Below, piece by piece: positions 37,001 through 46,148 of a stretch of 64,000 bases of DNA. The stretch is from an uncultured Granulosicoccus sp. (GTDB lineage: Bacteria > Pseudomonadota > Gammaproteobacteria > Granulosicoccales > Granulosicoccaceae): assembly GCA_947499955.1 (NCBI GenBank), contig CANMQI010000002.1, forward strand, positions 310,001 to 374,000, written 5' to 3'. Made by a program: the position numbers and the translations under genes. The notes under the pieces were generated by a model, which worked only from the letters and a program-made list of their open reading frames with translations, did not search any database and had not been told where the DNA came from. Each line of letters opens with the position of its first letter. Position 1 is the stretch's first letter.

Positions 37001-38253
37001 GTAAGCGCCTCTTCGGCTTCAATGCCATCGAGCATGGCGCGCAACTGCCAGGACACGGCGGGTTGGGCGCCGGTAATGTAATCCGTCAATACCAGATCCT
37101 CTTCCAGCAATGACAGAGCGCCAAGACGAACGGCGGTTTCGGAATCACCGGAGGCCAGTGCGCGGATCAGTGCCACGCCGGGAATGTCCCCACCCACAGC
37201 CTGATTCAGTGCGGCCGTGGGGATGACAGGCAGGGGGCGCGCAGCACGTCGCAGAGCGGCGCTGAACCAGTGACGATGAGTTGCAGTGGCAGCGCCGGGA
37301 AGCACGCTGACTTGTCGATCACGTGCGCCCAGCCAATGAGTAGCCTGCCCCTGCAGAGCAGGACCTGTCAGTAGCTGGTGAGGGCCTGGTCGGACCAGGC
37401 CGTGCACCAGCGCGCGCAGGTCGGAACCCGGCGAACAGCGCAACAGTCGTTGTTCCTGCAGTGCCTCTCCGCTGATGCTGATCAACCGTGTATCAGGCAG
37501 TAACCCGGTTGTCAGCAGTGTTCCCAGGTCGGCCACATCTTCAGCATGAATATCCCAGACCGGTGCATCGATACGGGCTGGATGCCAGTGGTGTATCTGA
37601 ATGCCGGCCAGCCCCTGTGGGTGCAATCGAGCACAGCGAATCTGGCGTACACCTTCCGCGGCAGCTTGACCGGCCGACGCTGGCAGGCACAGCCAGAGTG
37701 TGCCGGACGTCAGCCTGGACAAGGCTTTGAGTCCGGCGGCAAAATCGTCCTCGCGACCGGCCAGTGCCATTTGCGGGTCGGGTGCCGCTGGGCGTGTATC
37801 GGTGGCCATGATGAAGATCGCTGCCGGGCGCTCGTCAACAGCCGGCATGCGGCCGAAGGGCCGGCTGCGCAGCGTTCGCCACCAGCCTGCACCTTGTAGC
37901 AAGGACCGTAGCTCGACTTCGTTGCGGGTCTGCCGTGTATGGGAGTATCGCTCTTCCCCTTCACGAAACAGGACCAGCTGTGACAGCTTTCGTCCGGGAG
38001 TCAGTTCGATGCGAGCGACGCGGCCGGAAATGGGTGCCGTGAGGGCAATTCGCGGCTGCGCGCGTAGCCTGAATACAGGCTGCCCCTGCGCGACCAGATC
38101 ATCTTCGGCCACCAGTGGCTCGACCCGAAGCTCTTCGCCCGGCATGCTCGTGATCGCAGCCTCGTCGGTCAGAACCACCGCGACGTTCTCGGCAACAGCC
38201 ACTGGCGCCGTGGGAAAACGAAAGCCTGAAGCATTACGTTGGCCGAACATCAT
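36997..38253 (-). CDS. nqrA: NQR subunit A, divergent
   Basis: Cytoplasmic peripheral subunit of the NQR complex, about 418 residues. It is clearly related to NqrA in the middle and C-terminal parts: RPFGRMPAVDERPAAIFIMATDTRP, VWDIHAEDVADLGTLLTTGLLPDTRL, HWLGARDRQVSVLPG and LGALSLLEEDLVLTDYITG. The N-terminus is unlike the standard MITIKKGLDLP form. The start is uncertain: GGAGG abuts ATG 38253 and lies three bases before ATG 38250, and ATG 38283 is a third option. It is the first gene of the operon and faces the cytochrome gene. Confidence 0.88.
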   Translation of the reverse strand: MMFGQRNASGFRFPTAPVAVAENVAVVLTDEAAITSMPGEELRVEPLVAEDDLVAQGQPVFRLRAQPRIALTAPISGRVARIELTPGRKLSQLVLFREGEERYSHTRQTRNEVELRSLLQGAGWWRTLRSRPFGRMPAVDERPAAIFIMATDTRPAAPDPQMALAGREDDFAAGLKALSRLTSGTLWLCLPASAGQAAAEGVRQIRCARLHPQGLAGIQIHHWHPARIDAPVWDIHAEDVADLGTLLTTGLLPDTRLISISGEALQEQRLLRCSPGSDLRALVHGLVRPGPHQLLTGPALQGQATHWLGARDRQVSVLPGAATATHRHWFSAALRRAARPLPVIPTAALNQAVGGDIPGVALIRALASGDSETAVRLGALSLLEEDLVLTDYITGAQPAVSWQLRAMLDGIEAEEALT

Positions 38254-38290
38254 CCTCCGATCCGTCTTCGGTGAGTTGCGCATTTGCCAC

Positions 38291-38319
38291 TTGGTCAACA
38301 TGGTATGTTTTGTTACAAT
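38291..38319 (+). promoter_or_regulatory. Divergent promoters between nqrA and the cytochrome gene
   Basis: On the plus strand TTGGTC (38291-38296), 17 bases, then TACAAT (38314-38319) form a good sigma-70 promoter for the cytochrome gene. On the minus strand TTGCAA, 17 bases and TACCAT (38305-38300) would serve nqrA. The two overlap almost completely, so binding of polymerase to one would exclude the other. Confidence 0.5.
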
Positions 38320-38373
38320 TTTTTGCAAACTGGACGTTTTGTAGTTCCATTGAAGGACCGGAGGTGGATAGTC

Positions 38374-39564
38374 ATGCTTCTCGATACAAGGAATCAGTGT
38401 CTTCTGGCTGCCATGCTGTACATGGTTTCACTACCGACATACCTGTTGCCGGCATACGCACAGGCAACCGGCTCGTCAGGACAGGCAGAGACAGAGTCGC
38501 TGGACGTGTTGCAGCCCTATGTCATGCCACCGGCAGGTGCGTTTCGCCCGGATCGGATCTCCATCGAGCAGTCTGCAGCGATTGCCGACTGGGCTCGTTC
38601 TGGTCATGCCAACGCCTCGTCTGAATCCTTTGTCCATTGGAACGAGGAGGGAGAGATTCCGCCAATCTGTGCAACCTGTCATTCCGGCGCCGGTTTCCGC
38701 TCGCTGTACGGCCTGGACGGCAGTGCGCCGGGCTTGCCTGAGCAGGCGATACCCATCGGCGGCGTGGTCGACTGCGAGACCTGCCATAACCCGGGCTTGT
38801 CAGAGCTTGAGCATGTGCGGTTTCCCAGTGGGCTGATGCAGCCGGTTGAACCCGGCGAGGCATCCTGCATGACCTGTCATCAGGGCCGAGCTGCGGGCGT
38901 GACGGTGGCTGAAGCGGTTGCCGGCATGGTAGAGGACGAAGTGCAAGTCGAGCTCGGCTTCATCAACCCGCATTACGCGCTCGCCGCAGCAACCTGGCTG
39001 GGTGGTCGCGCAGCTGCAGGCTTTCAGTATCCGGAGAAGAGCTACTCCGGTCGATTCTTTCATGCTCGCCCGGTGAACAGCTGCGCCAGTTGTCATGATC
39101 CGCACACCTTGCAGGTATCTGAACAGACCTGTGCCAGCTGTCATGAGAACAGCACTCCGCAGGATATCCGCCTGTCTCGTATCAGCTATGACGGCAGTGG
39201 TGATCTGAGCAAGGGCATACGCGCCGATATTGCCGCGAACGCAGAAGTGTTGAAGACCATGATTGTCGACTATGCTGCGGCGGTGGCAGAGATGCCCATC
39301 GTCTACGATGGACATCGATACCCGTATTTCTTTGCTGATGCCAATAGCGACAACCGCGCCGATGAAACCGACGGTAAACCCGTGGTCTACAAGAGCTGGA
39401 CACCCCGATTGCTGAAGGCTGCCTACAACTGGAAGCTGGTTACGGCAGACCCTGGCGCCTATACCCACAACCCGCACTACGTTCTGGAATTGTTGCACGA
39501 TACCATCGAGGATCTTGCCGCTTCGCTGGATCGCGACATGAGTACCCTGTCGATCCGGAGATAG
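38374..39564 (+). CDS. Pentahaem periplasmic cytochrome c
   Basis: 396-residue exported protein with a signal peptide (CLLAAMLYMVSLPTYLLPAYAQA, cleavage after AYAQA). Five haem c motifs are present: CATCH, CETCH, CMTCH, CASCH and CASCH. They lie in two groups, the first three in the N-terminal half and the last two about 80 residues later after FFHARPVNSC. Extra His residues in the intervening region can act as distal ligands. GGAGG stands nine bases before ATG 38374. It probably carries electrons in the periplasm. I cannot name the family; its divergent pairing with nqrA suggests a shared function. Confidence 0.88.
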   Translation: MLLDTRNQCLLAAMLYMVSLPTYLLPAYAQATGSSGQAETESLDVLQPYVMPPAGAFRPDRISIEQSAAIADWARSGHANASSESFVHWNEEGEIPPICATCHSGAGFRSLYGLDGSAPGLPEQAIPIGGVVDCETCHNPGLSELEHVRFPSGLMQPVEPGEASCMTCHQGRAAGVTVAEAVAGMVEDEVQVELGFINPHYALAAATWLGGRAAAGFQYPEKSYSGRFFHARPVNSCASCHDPHTLQVSEQTCASCHENSTPQDIRLSRISYDGSGDLSKGIRADIAANAEVLKTMIVDYAAAVAEMPIVYDGHRYPYFFADANSDNRADETDGKPVVYKSWTPRLLKAAYNWKLVTADPGAYTHNPHYVLELLHDTIEDLAASLDRDMSTLSIRR

Positions 39565-39688
39565 CTGTCGGGGCGCAGCGTCGACACGGTCCGCGCGGGG
39601 AGCCTTGTATACTGACAAGCGGCAAGCTCCCCGTCCGTCGTTGATGCGGTCGCTGCCATCTTTCATCTGGAATCAGAAGGGACAGGCA

Positions 39689-41839
39689 ATGACGACCGAC
39701 GAAGTTCAAGGCAGCACTGTCAGTTCGCTGGCATTGTGCACCGCTAACGATATGGCAGAGCTACGTCAGGCGCAGAATATACCCGGATTGATGAGCGACA
39801 GTATCGCCGCGATGGTGTTGCGTCTGGACCCGCATCTTCTGTCACCGAGTGATATACCGGGGCACGGTGAGGCGGGCAGTTACGCGCATAATCAACACCA
39901 GCTGAACTGCCGATTGTGCGAAGAAGCTGGCACGCTCTACCAGATAACGGGCGATGAACGTTACGCCGAGCTGGCGGCCGATCTGCTGAGCCGTTACGCC
40001 GATTGTTATCTGGAGCTGGGTTTTCAGAAGGCCAGAAATACCAACCCGGCGGGTCGCATCTTTCACCAGATTCTCAACGAGAACATGTGGCTGCTGTCGA
40101 TGTCCATCGGTTACGGCAGCATCAGACACAGCCTGTCTTCCGAGCGTCAGCAGTCTATCGAGAACCGCCTGCTGCGACCGGTCGTGGAAATGATGACGCA
40201 GCGCTACGACCACGATTTCGGCACCATTCACAACCACGGCCTGTGGAGCGTGGCGGCGGTGGGCACCTGTGGTCTGGTCATCGGTGATGAGCATTATGTA
40301 TCGATGGCTGTCGAGGGTTTGCAGGGCGATCGTTGCAGTGGAGGTTATCTGGCCGAGATCAATCAGTTGTTTGCACCCTCTGGCTATTACATCGAAGGTC
40401 CGTATTATCACCGCTTTGCGCTGCGGCCTCTCGTGATCTTCGCCGAGGCCTTGCACACGCACCGTCCGGATCTGGATATCTACAACGTCAGTGATCAGCG
40501 CATCGGCACCACGATCAAGGCCTTGCTGTCGCTGGTGTATCCGAACGGGCGTCTGCCGGCGTTGAACGATGCCTCACTGAGCATGGGCATCCAGGATGAA
40601 GGTCTGCTGATTGCCGCCAGTATCTATAATGCACGCTATGGCGATGATCCGGCCGTGCACGCTCTGGCAAGGCAGCAGGACCAGGTCTGGGTGCATCCGA
40701 CCGGGCTTGCACTGGCGGCAGCGGCCGACCAGCTGACCGACGATGCGCTACCGTTCTGGCCGAGTGCAGAGCTCAGTGAAGGACCGAACGGGGACAAGGG
40801 GGCGCAGGGTTTTCTGCGAGCCAGAGCCGCCGATGGCGACATCAGCCAGGTCGCGATGAACTACGGGCAACACGGCATGGACCATGGTCATTTCGATACG
40901 CTCGGTATCACCTTGTTCAACCGTGGCAACGAGCTGCTGCGTGAATACGGCTTTGCACGCTGGCTCAACGTCGAGCCCAAGTTCGGCGGTCGTTACCTGC
41001 CCGAGAACAAGACCTGGGCGCGCCAGACACTGGCACATAACTGTGTGGTGGTGGATCGTGAATCGCAGAACGAGGCAGACCTGCAACGTGCCAATGGTGT
41101 CCATGGGCTGCCACACTTCTTCGTGGGCTCAGGGCCGGTGCAGGCGATGAGTGCGTTCGCCAATGACCACTACCCCGGCGTCGGCATGCAACGTACGGTA
41201 CTGCTGATCGAGCACGAGGTTCTGAGTACGCCCTTGCTGGTCGATCTGTTTCGTCTGAGCAGTGAGGCCGAGCACGACTATGACTACGCCTTGCAGTATT
41301 CAGGGCAGATCTGCGGCACGACTGCCGACTATCAGGCCAATGTGAATCAATGGTCGACGTTGGGTGAGTCCGGAGGGTACGAGCATCTGTTGGGCATGGC
41401 GCAGGCCACGCTCACCGCACCGACGCGCCTCACCTGGTTGCAGGGGCAGCGCTTCAATACCTGGCTCAGTGCGGCTGATGATGGCGAACTGGTCTTTGCG
41501 CAGCTTGGTGGCAATGACCCATCGTTCAATCTGCGTCGCGAATCGACGCTGCTGCTGCGCCAACGGGGTACGCATCATCTGTTTGCATCAGCCTTTGAAA
41601 CCCATGGCTTCTTTGATGAGCCCACCGAACGCTGTTCAGGCGCCCATGGCAAGCTGGATGAGATTCGGACACAGGGCCATGACGACACGGCCAGCGTGAT
41701 CGAGCTGCGGGGTGAGAATATTCAACTTGTGGTCATGGTCAGCAATCGGCCCGATGTCAAAGCCGATAGCGTGAACGAGGTCAGCTTCAACGGCCATACC
41801 TATCAATGGACCGGTTTCTTCGCCTGTCAGCCGCTCTGA
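39689..41839 (+). CDS. PL17-like oligoalginate lyase
   Basis: 716-residue polysaccharide lyase with an N-terminal alpha/alpha barrel and C-terminal beta domain of the heparinase II/III type. The signature residues of PL17 are seen: HNHGLW (catalytic Asn-His region), YYIEGPYYHRFAL (catalytic Tyr) and GQHGMDHGHFDTLGITLFNRGNELLREYGFARWL, close to the Alg17C-type motif. PL17 enzymes cleave alginate oligomers to monomers by beta-elimination. No signal peptide is visible, so it is probably cytoplasmic and acts on imported oligomers. The start ATG 39689 is preceded by AAGGGA. No other alginate genes are adjacent. Confidence 0.86.
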   Translation: MTTDEVQGSTVSSLALCTANDMAELRQAQNIPGLMSDSIAAMVLRLDPHLLSPSDIPGHGEAGSYAHNQHQLNCRLCEEAGTLYQITGDERYAELAADLLSRYADCYLELGFQKARNTNPAGRIFHQILNENMWLLSMSIGYGSIRHSLSSERQQSIENRLLRPVVEMMTQRYDHDFGTIHNHGLWSVAAVGTCGLVIGDEHYVSMAVEGLQGDRCSGGYLAEINQLFAPSGYYIEGPYYHRFALRPLVIFAEALHTHRPDLDIYNVSDQRIGTTIKALLSLVYPNGRLPALNDASLSMGIQDEGLLIAASIYNARYGDDPAVHALARQQDQVWVHPTGLALAAAADQLTDDALPFWPSAELSEGPNGDKGAQGFLRARAADGDISQVAMNYGQHGMDHGHFDTLGITLFNRGNELLREYGFARWLNVEPKFGGRYLPENKTWARQTLAHNCVVVDRESQNEADLQRANGVHGLPHFFVGSGPVQAMSAFANDHYPGVGMQRTVLLIEHEVLSTPLLVDLFRLSSEAEHDYDYALQYSGQICGTTADYQANVNQWSTLGESGGYEHLLGMAQATLTAPTRLTWLQGQRFNTWLSAADDGELVFAQLGGNDPSFNLRRESTLLLRQRGTHHLFASAFETHGFFDEPTERCSGAHGKLDEIRTQGHDDTASVIELRGENIQLVVMVSNRPDVKADSVNEVSFNGHTYQWTGFFACQPL

Positions 41840-41862
41840 TCCCTGGTTTCCCGTACCGGCCA

Positions 41863-41884
41863 GCCTGACTCCCTCATGTCAGGC
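41863..41884. terminator. Hairpin between convergent genes
   Basis: GCCTGAC (41863-41869) and GTCAGGC (41878-41884) are separated by eight bases. The right arm overlaps the stop of the minus-strand DksA-like gene. There is no T-run on either side, so termination strength is doubtful. Confidence 0.35.
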
Positions 41885-42166
41885 TTGATCAGTCGACTGT
41901 GCGTCAGCCTCGGAGATCAATTTTCTGATTCGTTCCAGTTCGATCCGGGTGACCCGCTCGATCTCTTCCAGGACTTCACGATTCTCCAGTTGCACAGCAC
42001 GTTCCTCCGAGTCCGGATCCAGTCCGCCACGAATGTCTCTGGCGATGGCTTGCAGGCGTTCCCGAAGTCTGGTTTCTTCGAGCAACAGGGAATCCCTGTG
42101 TGCCGGTGGTGCCTGCTTGCCTGTTGTTGTCTTGTTCGGTTTGTTCTCGTCCACGAGTACTCTCAC
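41879..42166 (-). CDS. DksA/TraR-like coiled-coil protein without zinc finger
   Basis: 95-residue, charged, helical protein. The stretch RLRERLQAIARDIRGGLDPDSEERAVQLENREVLEEIERVTRIELERIRKLI closely matches the coiled-coil half of small DksA/TraR-type proteins. Those normally continue into a Cys-rich YGxC..C zinc finger; here the product ends six or so residues after the helix. The downstream bases do not encode a finger in any frame that I can see. It could still insert a coiled coil into the RNA polymerase secondary channel, but this is an inference. The start is a GTG and is not certain. Confidence 0.6.
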   Translation of the reverse strand: MRVLVDENKPNKTTTGKQAPPAHRDSLLLEETRLRERLQAIARDIRGGLDPDSEERAVQLENREVLEEIERVTRIELERIRKLISEADAQSTDQA

Positions 42167-42256
42167 CGCTGATGACTGTTCATTCAGATTGGCAGCTTTT
42201 CAGAAGGGGTCATTGATCGTCGTCAAGCAAGCTTGCGATTGCTGATGACATCTCTG

Positions 42257-43477
42257 CTATCTGATGGATGCCAACACCGGCACCAACTCACTGTTCTCTG
42301 CCTTGTGCACCAGAACCAGAGAAAACAGGGCGCAGGCGCTCAGGCAGATGGCCAGCGGTATCAATGTCTGGTTGTAGAAGTGACCGCTGGTCATGGATAC
42401 CAGTACCGCCACTGCACTGGAGACCGAGGCGATGACCGATGCGCCGACGCCTGCCACAGCGCCCAGGGGTTCCATCGCCATGGCGCCCAGATTGCCGAAC
42501 AGCACCCCGACTGCAAACAGGCTGCAGCTGAACAAAAGCATGAAAACGATCAGTGAGGGTGCGCCGTCGGAGGCTGCCGAGAACGCCAGCAATAGCGCAC
42601 CGCTGGCGACCATGCCCATCAGAGCCAGCTTGGAGAGGCGATACATGCCCATACGCAGCACCAGTCGGCTATTGGTGAGTGTGGCGATTCCCATGCCCAG
42701 TGCCAGCAGTGCAAACAGAGTCGTGAAATAGCCTCCGACATCATAGATGTCATGGAAGATGGAGGCGGCAATACCGTAGTAGCTGGTCAGGCAACCGAAC
42801 ATCAGTCCAGCGGCGATGGTGCTGGGCATGACGCGCGGATTGATGGAAATCCGGAGGGCGGTCGCCAGAGTCTGGCGCCAGCGAAAGGGAGTGCGGCGTT
42901 CAAGCGGCAGGGGTTCTGCCTGGCGCAGGCTCAACCAGAGAGCGGCAATCACCGCCAGCACGCAATAGGCGATGAAGATGGTGCGCCAGCTGCCCATCAG
43001 CATGACCAGTTCTCCCAGTGCCGGGGCCAGCATGGGAACCAGAATCATGACCGTCATGATGATTGACATGGCGCGAGCCATGGAGGCGCCTTCATAGCGG
43101 TCACGGATCGCGGCGCGCGATCCGATCTTGGGGCCGGCCACGCCAACGCCTTGTATGAAACGCGCCAGCAGCAGTGTATTCAGGTCCTCGGCCGTGATGG
43201 CGAGTACGACGCCCATCATGAAGATGGCAATGCCCAGCAGGATGGCAAACTTGCGGCCGCGTGCATCGGACAGGGGGCCGAAAACAGGTTCTCCCACGGC
43301 CATACCCAGTACCAGCGCCGAGATGATGAGGTGCACATCGGCATCAGCGCCACCGGACAACTCCTGAGCAATGACAGGCATACCGGCGATGACAGCATCG
43401 ATGCTCAGGGCTGTCAGTGAGGTCAGGAAGCCGAACAGGGCAATGAATTCGCGTTTGCTGGTCTGGCGTACAGGCAT
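42257..43477 (-). CDS. Bcr/CflA-family MFS drug exporter
   Basis: 406-residue, 12-helix transporter. MPVRQTSKREFIALFGFLTSLTALSIDAVIAGMP is the Bcr/CflA opening, with the acidic residue in helix 1. VFGPLSDARGRKFAILLG is the MFS motif A in loop 2-3, and RFIQGVGVAGPKIGSRAAIRDRY is the helix 4-5 motif. It is expected to export drugs or metabolites by proton antiport; the substrate is unknown. ATG 43477 is preferred to the upstream GTG/ATG starts because it begins at the family N-terminus. Confidence 0.88.
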   Translation of the reverse strand: MPVRQTSKREFIALFGFLTSLTALSIDAVIAGMPVIAQELSGGADADVHLIISALVLGMAVGEPVFGPLSDARGRKFAILLGIAIFMMGVVLAITAEDLNTLLLARFIQGVGVAGPKIGSRAAIRDRYEGASMARAMSIIMTVMILVPMLAPALGELVMLMGSWRTIFIAYCVLAVIAALWLSLRQAEPLPLERRTPFRWRQTLATALRISINPRVMPSTIAAGLMFGCLTSYYGIAASIFHDIYDVGGYFTTLFALLALGMGIATLTNSRLVLRMGMYRLSKLALMGMVASGALLLAFSAASDGAPSLIVFMLLFSCSLFAVGVLFGNLGAMAMEPLGAVAGVGASVIASVSSAVAVLVSMTSGHFYNQTLIPLAICLSACALFSLVLVHKAENSELVPVLASIR

Positions 43478-43600
43478 GTGGGACGTATTCCAGACGGGAT
43501 TCAAGACAAGGGAGACGATAGTGTAGCGTGCACGACGTCCGTGGCGTGATGCCGTGTCATGCGCGTCCAAACTCACGCCGCTGACAATCCTGTCTTGCTC

Positions 43601-43640
43601 GGCTCGGCTTGGCTTGGTTCGGCCTGGTTCGGCTTGGTTC
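43601..43640. repeat. Degenerate 10-base tandem repeat
   Basis: Four ten-base units related to GGCTTGGTTC follow each other at 43601, 43611, 43621 and 43631; the first and third differ from this form. Further GGTTCGGC pieces continue for about 15 bases. The array lies in the 207-base gap between the Bcr/CflA and arsJ genes, which shows no other feature. Confidence 0.8.
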
Positions 43641-43684
43641 GCGGTTCGGCTCGTCTTGTCCCGTCTGCCTGTCCCTGTGCGTTG

Positions 43685-44920
43685 CTATCTGACTGCCTGA
43701 ACGTTGACCGGTTCCGGATCAGGCAGTCTCGATACGATTACGGCCGACAGGGCAATGAACAGGGCCGACACCCAGAGACAACTGGTCAAGCCGTAGTGCT
43801 GGAACAGCCAGCCGGAGAGTACCGTACCGATGAGCCTGCCCATGGCATTGGCCATGTAGTAGAAGCCGACGTCCAGTGACACCCCGTCGCGCTTGGCGCT
43901 TTTGACAATGAGAAAGCTGTGCAACGATGAATTGATGGCGAACAGCACACCGAAGACGAGCAGGCCGAGGACCAGCGTGTACTGAATCTGGAATTCTGCG
44001 CCAAGGGCCAGCGCGATGCCGCCAGGTACCAGAGCCAGTAGTGCTGCCCAGATGAAGGCCATCTGCCCGCTGGAACGGTTCGCCGTGGTGCCGCCGGTCA
44101 GGCGCGGAGCCACGGTCTGCACCAGACCGTAACCGATGACCCACAGGGCCAGATAGCCACCGACGGTCCAGTGATCCCAGCCGAGGGTCACGCTCAGGTA
44201 GACCGGCAGTGCCACGACGAACCAGACATCGCGTGCTCCGAACAGGAACATGCGCGCCGCCGAGAGTATGTTGATGGTGCGACTTTTCGAGAAGATGGCG
44301 GAGAAGGGGGGCTTGCTGCGCGCCTTGCCCAGATCCTTGCCCAGCGTGAGCAGGCTGAAGATCCAGACCAGCGCCAGCGCTGCAGCCATGATCAGCATGG
44401 CACCCCGAAACCCCGCCATGCTCAGCAAGGCGCCTCCGAGAAAGAAGCCGACACCCTTGAGGGTGTTCTTCGAGCCTGTCAGCAAGGCTACCCAGGAATA
44501 CAGACGACCGTGATCCTCATCGGGCACCAGCAGCTTGATGGAGCTTTTCGCGCTCATCTTGTTCAGGTCCTTGGCAATGCCCGACAAGGCCTGGGCGGCC
44601 ATGACCCAGGCAATACTGAGTGCGCTGGCAGGCACCAGCAACATCGACAGAGCCACAATCTGCAGGCCCAGACCGATATTCATCGTCCGGTTGAGGCCAA
44701 GCCTGGCACCCAACCAGCCACCAATGAGATTGGTGATGACCCCGAAGATCTCGTAGAACAGGAAAAGCATGGCAATCTGCAGCGGGGAATAGCCCAGATC
44801 ATGAAAATGCAGCACCACGAGCATGCGCAGTGCGCCATCGGTCAGGGTGAAGGCCCAGTAATTGCCAGTGACGATGGTGTATTGCCGGATGGGTTCAGGC
44901 AGTGTATTCCAGGCTTGCAT
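43685..44920 (-). CDS. arsJ: Organoarsenical exporter ArsJ
   Basis: 411-residue MFS-fold transporter that exports 1-arseno-3-phosphoglycerate. The N-terminus NYWAFTLTDGALRMLVVLHFHDLGYSPLQIAMLFLFYEIFGVITNLIGGWLGARLGLN and the ALSGIAKDLNKMSAKSSIK segment are characteristic of ArsJ, and the C-terminal GRLIGTVLSGWLFQHYG helix is also typical. It follows the GAPDH gene by 14 bases in the same direction, the arrangement used for arsenate detoxification: the dehydrogenase builds the arseno-ester from glyceraldehyde 3-phosphate and arsenate, and ArsJ expels it. The ester breaks down outside the cell to release arsenate. Confidence 0.95.
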   Translation of the reverse strand: MQAWNTLPEPIRQYTIVTGNYWAFTLTDGALRMLVVLHFHDLGYSPLQIAMLFLFYEIFGVITNLIGGWLGARLGLNRTMNIGLGLQIVALSMLLVPASALSIAWVMAAQALSGIAKDLNKMSAKSSIKLLVPDEDHGRLYSWVALLTGSKNTLKGVGFFLGGALLSMAGFRGAMLIMAAALALVWIFSLLTLGKDLGKARSKPPFSAIFSKSRTINILSAARMFLFGARDVWFVVALPVYLSVTLGWDHWTVGGYLALWVIGYGLVQTVAPRLTGGTTANRSSGQMAFIWAALLALVPGGIALALGAEFQIQYTLVLGLLVFGVLFAINSSLHSFLIVKSAKRDGVSLDVGFYYMANAMGRLIGTVLSGWLFQHYGLTSCLWVSALFIALSAVIVSRLPDPEPVNVQAVR

Positions 44921-44934
44921 GCTTGCGATATGTC

Positions 44935-45945
44935 TCAGCTGCGGTCCAGGCGAGCGACCATCTGAGCCAGCTCCACCGTGCGATTGGCATACCCGAACTC
45001 GTTGTCATACCAGGCATAGATCTTCACATGAGTCTGGTTGACGACCATGGTCGACAGCGCGTCGATGATGCTGGATCGAGGGTCGCTCTTGTAGTCTATG
45101 GAGACCAGAGGCCTCTCCTCGAAGCCCATGATGCCGGCCAGTTCATTGTCCGCGGCCTGTTTGAGAAGCTGGTTGACCTCGTCAACGCTGGTCTTGCGAC
45201 TGGCGTCGAAGACGAAGTCGGTCAGTGAGGCATTGGCCAGTGGCACTCTGACAGCATGACCGTTGAGGCGGCCGGTCAATTCAGGGAAGATTCGTGTGAT
45301 GGCGGTGGCTGAACCGGTGGTCGTGGGGATCAGGCTCATGCCACAGGCGCGGGCGCGTCGCAGGTCCTTGTGAGGAGCGTCGAGTATCGTCTGTGTGTTG
45401 GTCAGGTTGTGGATGGTCGTGATAGAGCCCTGTTCAATGCCGATGTGCTCGTGCAGCACCTTGACTATCGGCGCCAGACTGTTGGTTGTGCAGGATGCCG
45501 CGGTCACAATGGGGTGCGCGTCCGGATCATAGCTCTGGTGATTGACGCCCATGACGACATTGAGTACCGAGTCCTCCTTGACGGGGGCAGTCACCACGAC
45601 GCGCTTGACGCCATGGTCCAGAAATCCCTGCAGCTTCTCGGATGTTCGCAGGGTGCCGGATGCTTCGATCACGACGTCACAATCTCCCCAGGGGGTGTCG
45701 GCCAGTGCCGTATGGCGAGTGCAGTCCGTTGGAATGCCGTCGACGATCAGTTGCTCGCCCTCTGTCTCGACCTGTCGATCCCAGCTGCCGTGTACGGAAT
45801 CGAACTGCAGCAGATGAGCCAGAGTTGCTGCATCGGCAGCCGGGTCGTTGATGCGGACGATGTGCATATCCGCTGCCTGGCTGGCGATGCGAAAGGCCAG
45901 TCTGCCGATTCTGCCGAAACCGTTGATACCCAGTCGTATACTCAT
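44935..45945 (-). CDS. ArsJ-associated glyceraldehyde-3-phosphate dehydrogenase
   Basis: 336-residue NAD-dependent dehydrogenase. [13 protein letters not shown] is the NAD-binding motif and [10 protein letters not shown] holds the catalytic Cys, with the active-site His in the HxxTNTQ region (TIHNLTNTQ). [14 protein letters not shown] is near the C-terminus. Family and position mark it as the arsenic-operon paralogue, which uses arsenate in place of phosphate, rather than the housekeeping glycolytic copy. It starts a two-gene operon with arsJ, divergent from arsR. Confidence 0.94.
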   Translation of the reverse strand: MSIRLGINGFGRIGRLAFRIASQAADMHIVRINDPAADAATLAHLLQFDSVHGSWDRQVETEGEQLIVDGIPTDCTRHTALADTPWGDCDVVIEASGTLRTSEKLQGFLDHGVKRVVVTAPVKEDSVLNVVMGVNHQSYDPDAHPIVTAASCTTNSLAPIVKVLHEHIGIEQGSITTIHNLTNTQTILDAPHKDLRRARACGMSLIPTTTGSATAITRIFPELTGRLNGHAVRVPLANASLTDFVFDASRKTSVDEVNQLLKQAADNELAGIMGFEERPLVSIDYKSDPRSSIIDALSTMVVNQTHVKIYAWYDNEFGYANRTVELAQMVARLDRS

Positions 45946-46012
45946 GAAGATGCCTGTCAGATCGAGAAGGAGGAGGGTCGGCTTGCCGCTGGACCCCTAT
46001 CAGTGTTGCATC

Positions 46013-46052
46013 ACTATATACGTCAATCCATATGTAGATCAAATGAACATTT
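46013..46052 (-). promoter_or_regulatory. Promoter and candidate ArsR operator for GAPDH-arsJ
   Basis: On the minus strand TTGATC (46042-46037), 18 bases, then TATAGT (46018-46013) form a good sigma-70 promoter. The imperfect palindrome AAATG-AA-CATTT at 46041-46052 overlaps the -35 box. ArsR repressors bind AT-rich imperfect inverted repeats of this type near the -35 element. The location between arsR and the operon it should control makes the assignment likely. Confidence 0.55.
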
Positions 46053-46148
46053 CATGACAATGGAATCTGTCGTGCATGCTGAGTGCTGCGGTTACACTAA
46101 CGCTGTGTTGGAGCTGTGCGACTGCCGCGCAAACCGGAGATCTGATCA

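Noticed and set aside
36276..37028. 250-codon minus-strand frame out of phase with nqrB
   Set aside because: It is the +1 frame of nqrB with Ser/Gly/Arg-rich nonsense; nqrB itself matches the family.
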